From Prevotella sp. (GTDB lineage Bacteria > Bacteroidota > Bacteroidia > Bacteroidales > Bacteroidaceae): a stretch of DNA of 13,726 bases. Below are positions 12,444 to 13,726 of this stretch, piece by piece. How positions within the stretch are numbered: position 1 is the stretch's first letter; every line of letters begins with the position of its first letter. The DNA is taken from assembly GCA_017428805.1 (NCBI GenBank), contig JAFRQC010000163.1, positions 1-13,726 on the forward strand, read 5' to 3'. A program made the translations under genes and the position numbers. Under the pieces are notes generated by a model. That model worked only from the letters and a program-made list of their open reading frames with translations. It ran no database searches and was not told where the DNA came from.

Positions 12444-13726
12444 ATGAAGAAAAATTTTATCTATGCCTTAATGAGTGCGATAGCATTCTTTGGCGCAACA
12501 GGGTTCTCAGCCTGCTCTTCAAGCGATGAGGTCGTGGACAACCCGAACTACGACCCTGAGACGAACACGGTAAAGACACAGTTGGCCATCTCTTTGCCTG
12601 ATTATGTGGGGAAGGCATCCACACGCCAGACCGCAACCATCGTTCAGACTTCAGGTAACTTCCGTGGTATGGATAATATGTGGCTAATCGCCTTTCAGTC
12701 GGTGGTGAGTGGTGCATCGCCGACAGCGTCCCCTTTCCGTAATAGCATTCACAGCCTTCCTGCAATTACAGGCTTTGATAAGGATCCTCAGAAAGCAAAG
12801 GTTTATAATGATTTGTCTATTCCTGTGGGCACGAAAGCCTTTATATTTTATGGCAAGGCTAAAGATGATGCCAACGACCGCTTTCAAACTGGCGTATTGA
12901 ATGCCCCTTCAACTTTTACCGGAAATGTCTCCACTTACAACTTCTTATTGCAACCGATTTATGAAAGTACAGACATCCCTGACAAGGCTTCCAATATTCT
13001 GAATTATTTGAAGAGTATTCGTAGTGTTTCGGTGACAGATGCCACATTGCATGCATACCTGAACAGTTTCAAGCCGATAAGTGGCTCCTCTGCTAGTGTT
13101 CAGGCAGCTGTACAGAATCTTTATAACAATGTGAAGGCCAGCACTGCTGCAGAAGCTGACAAAACAGCTGTTTACAATGCCATCAAAGGATCCAATCCTG
13201 TGTATGCAAGTATAGAAAGCGACGTTGTGACCCTGACGAATGATGCTATTATGGGATATCCTGCAGACATCAATCTGCCGGATGGCGCTGCAGTCATTAG
13301 TTGGGCAGATGCTGCCAATCCCACGATTCAGACCACTGCTTTCGGTAGTATGAATATTCCTCCTTTGAATAAATATGTATATCCTCCTTCTTTATACTAT
13401 CGTGCTAATACAGCTATTGGTGTGTCAGATGTAGGCTCTCTTTCGACAAGCTATGGTGATAATACATGGGTCAGTGATGCTTTACGTTCTCTTTATTCCT
13501 GGAATGGCGAGGTCGCTGCCTCGACTCGTTCCATCGCACTCTCAGATCAGATCCAGTATGCCGTAGGCCGTCTTGACTTGACGGTAAAGGCCGGTGCTGC
13601 CACTCTTTATGATTCAAAGAAAAGTCCTGTGACAGTCCCTGATGCAGGATTCCCTGTGTCTGCCGTGCTGATAGGCAAGCAAAACTCTGTAGGTTATAAC
13701 TTTCAGCCGATAGAAACAGCTGACTA
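12444..13726 (+). CDS. Fimbrial major-subunit-like lipoprotein (Mfa1/FimA type), N-terminal part
   Basis: The frame is open from the ATG at 12444 to the window edge, giving 427 codons; the C-terminus is outside. Residues 1-23 are a lipoprotein signal peptide ending in FSAC, with the cysteine at 24 followed by SSSDEV, an acidic signal of the type that exports lipoproteins to the surface in Bacteroidetes. TVKTQLAISLPDYVGKASTRQT then NFRGMDNMWLIAF matches the opening of Mfa1-type fimbrillins, and the Arg in STRQT could be where an Arg-specific protease trims the precursor. An Ala/Ser-rich helical insertion lies near residues 200-250. Lipidated precursors of this type are cleaved and polymerised into fimbriae. 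Major against minor subunit cannot be settled without the C-terminus. Confidence 0.8.
   Translation, partial: MKKNFIYALMSAIAFFGATGFSACSSSDEVVDNPNYDPETNTVKTQLAISLPDYVGKASTRQTATIVQTSGNFRGMDNMWLIAFQSVVSGASPTASPFRNSIHSLPAITGFDKDPQKAKVYNDLSIPVGTKAFIFYGKAKDDANDRFQTGVLNAPSTFTGNVSTYNFLLQPIYESTDIPDKASNILNYLKSIRSVSVTDATLHAYLNSFKPISGSSASVQAAVQNLYNNVKASTAAEADKTAVYNAIKGSNPVYASIESDVVTLTNDAIMGYPADINLPDGAAVISWADAANPTIQTTAFGSMNIPPLNKYVYPPSLYYRANTAIGVSDVGSLSTSYGDNTWVSDALRSLYSWNGEVAASTRSIALSDQIQYAVGRLDLTVKAGAATLYDSKKSPVTVPDAGFPVSAVLIGKQNSVGYNFQPIETAD

Overview
The window looks like a chromosomal segment of a gut or oral Bacteroidales, most likely Prevotella or a close relative (Segatella). The reasons are the protein families (a DUF3575 protein followed by an Mfa1/FimA-type fimbrillin, a Bacteroidetes-style MlaD, a DnaA with a Prevotella-like Walker B neighbourhood), the lack of Shine-Dalgarno sequences before most genes, and several Bacteroidetes-type promoters (TTTG, about 20 bp, TAnnTTTG). 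Naming the taxon is inference from recognised families; no search was possible.

Layout. Positions 1-426 (minus) hold the start of a secreted GH8 glycoside hydrolase, cut by the window edge. Divergent from it, 626-5168 (plus) is a sugar-acid operon: a GatC-like PTS permease, a GxxExxY protein, an exported-looking KduI isomerase and a hexuronate-type MFS transporter. It points to uptake and isomerisation of unsaturated uronates, with no phosphorylating PTS partners in view. A long imperfect palindrome (5169-5270) separates the MFS gene from a convergent nitroreductase gene (5273-6037, minus). A short divergent promoter region with a 15-bp direct repeat then leads to a plus-strand run: a stand-alone homologue of the C-terminal domain of B12-dependent ribonucleotide reductase (6169-6852), folB (overlapping by 14 nt), a zinc N-acetylmuramoyl-L-alanine amidase with a repeat linker and SPOR-like tail, and mlaD. 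After a gene-free 365 bp with a candidate structured RNA and a likely promoter comes dnaA (10086-11489). Finally a strong promoter drives a DUF3575 protein and a fimbrial lipoprotein that runs off the end.

The most unusual structure is in the uronate operon. The GxxExxY gene lies between two perfect 31-bp inverted repeats (1996-2026 and 2515-2545), forming a compact unit of about 550 bp. A second, gene-less copy of just the two ends (about 100 bp, 3591-3690) sits in the next intergenic gap of the same operon, like a MITE beside its fuller relative. Other repeat families also shape the region: a palindromic GC-rich repeat with two copies 6.4 kb apart, and an AAAGGTGAAAAGG repeat that supplies the C-terminal residues of two proteins and the signal-peptide core of a third.
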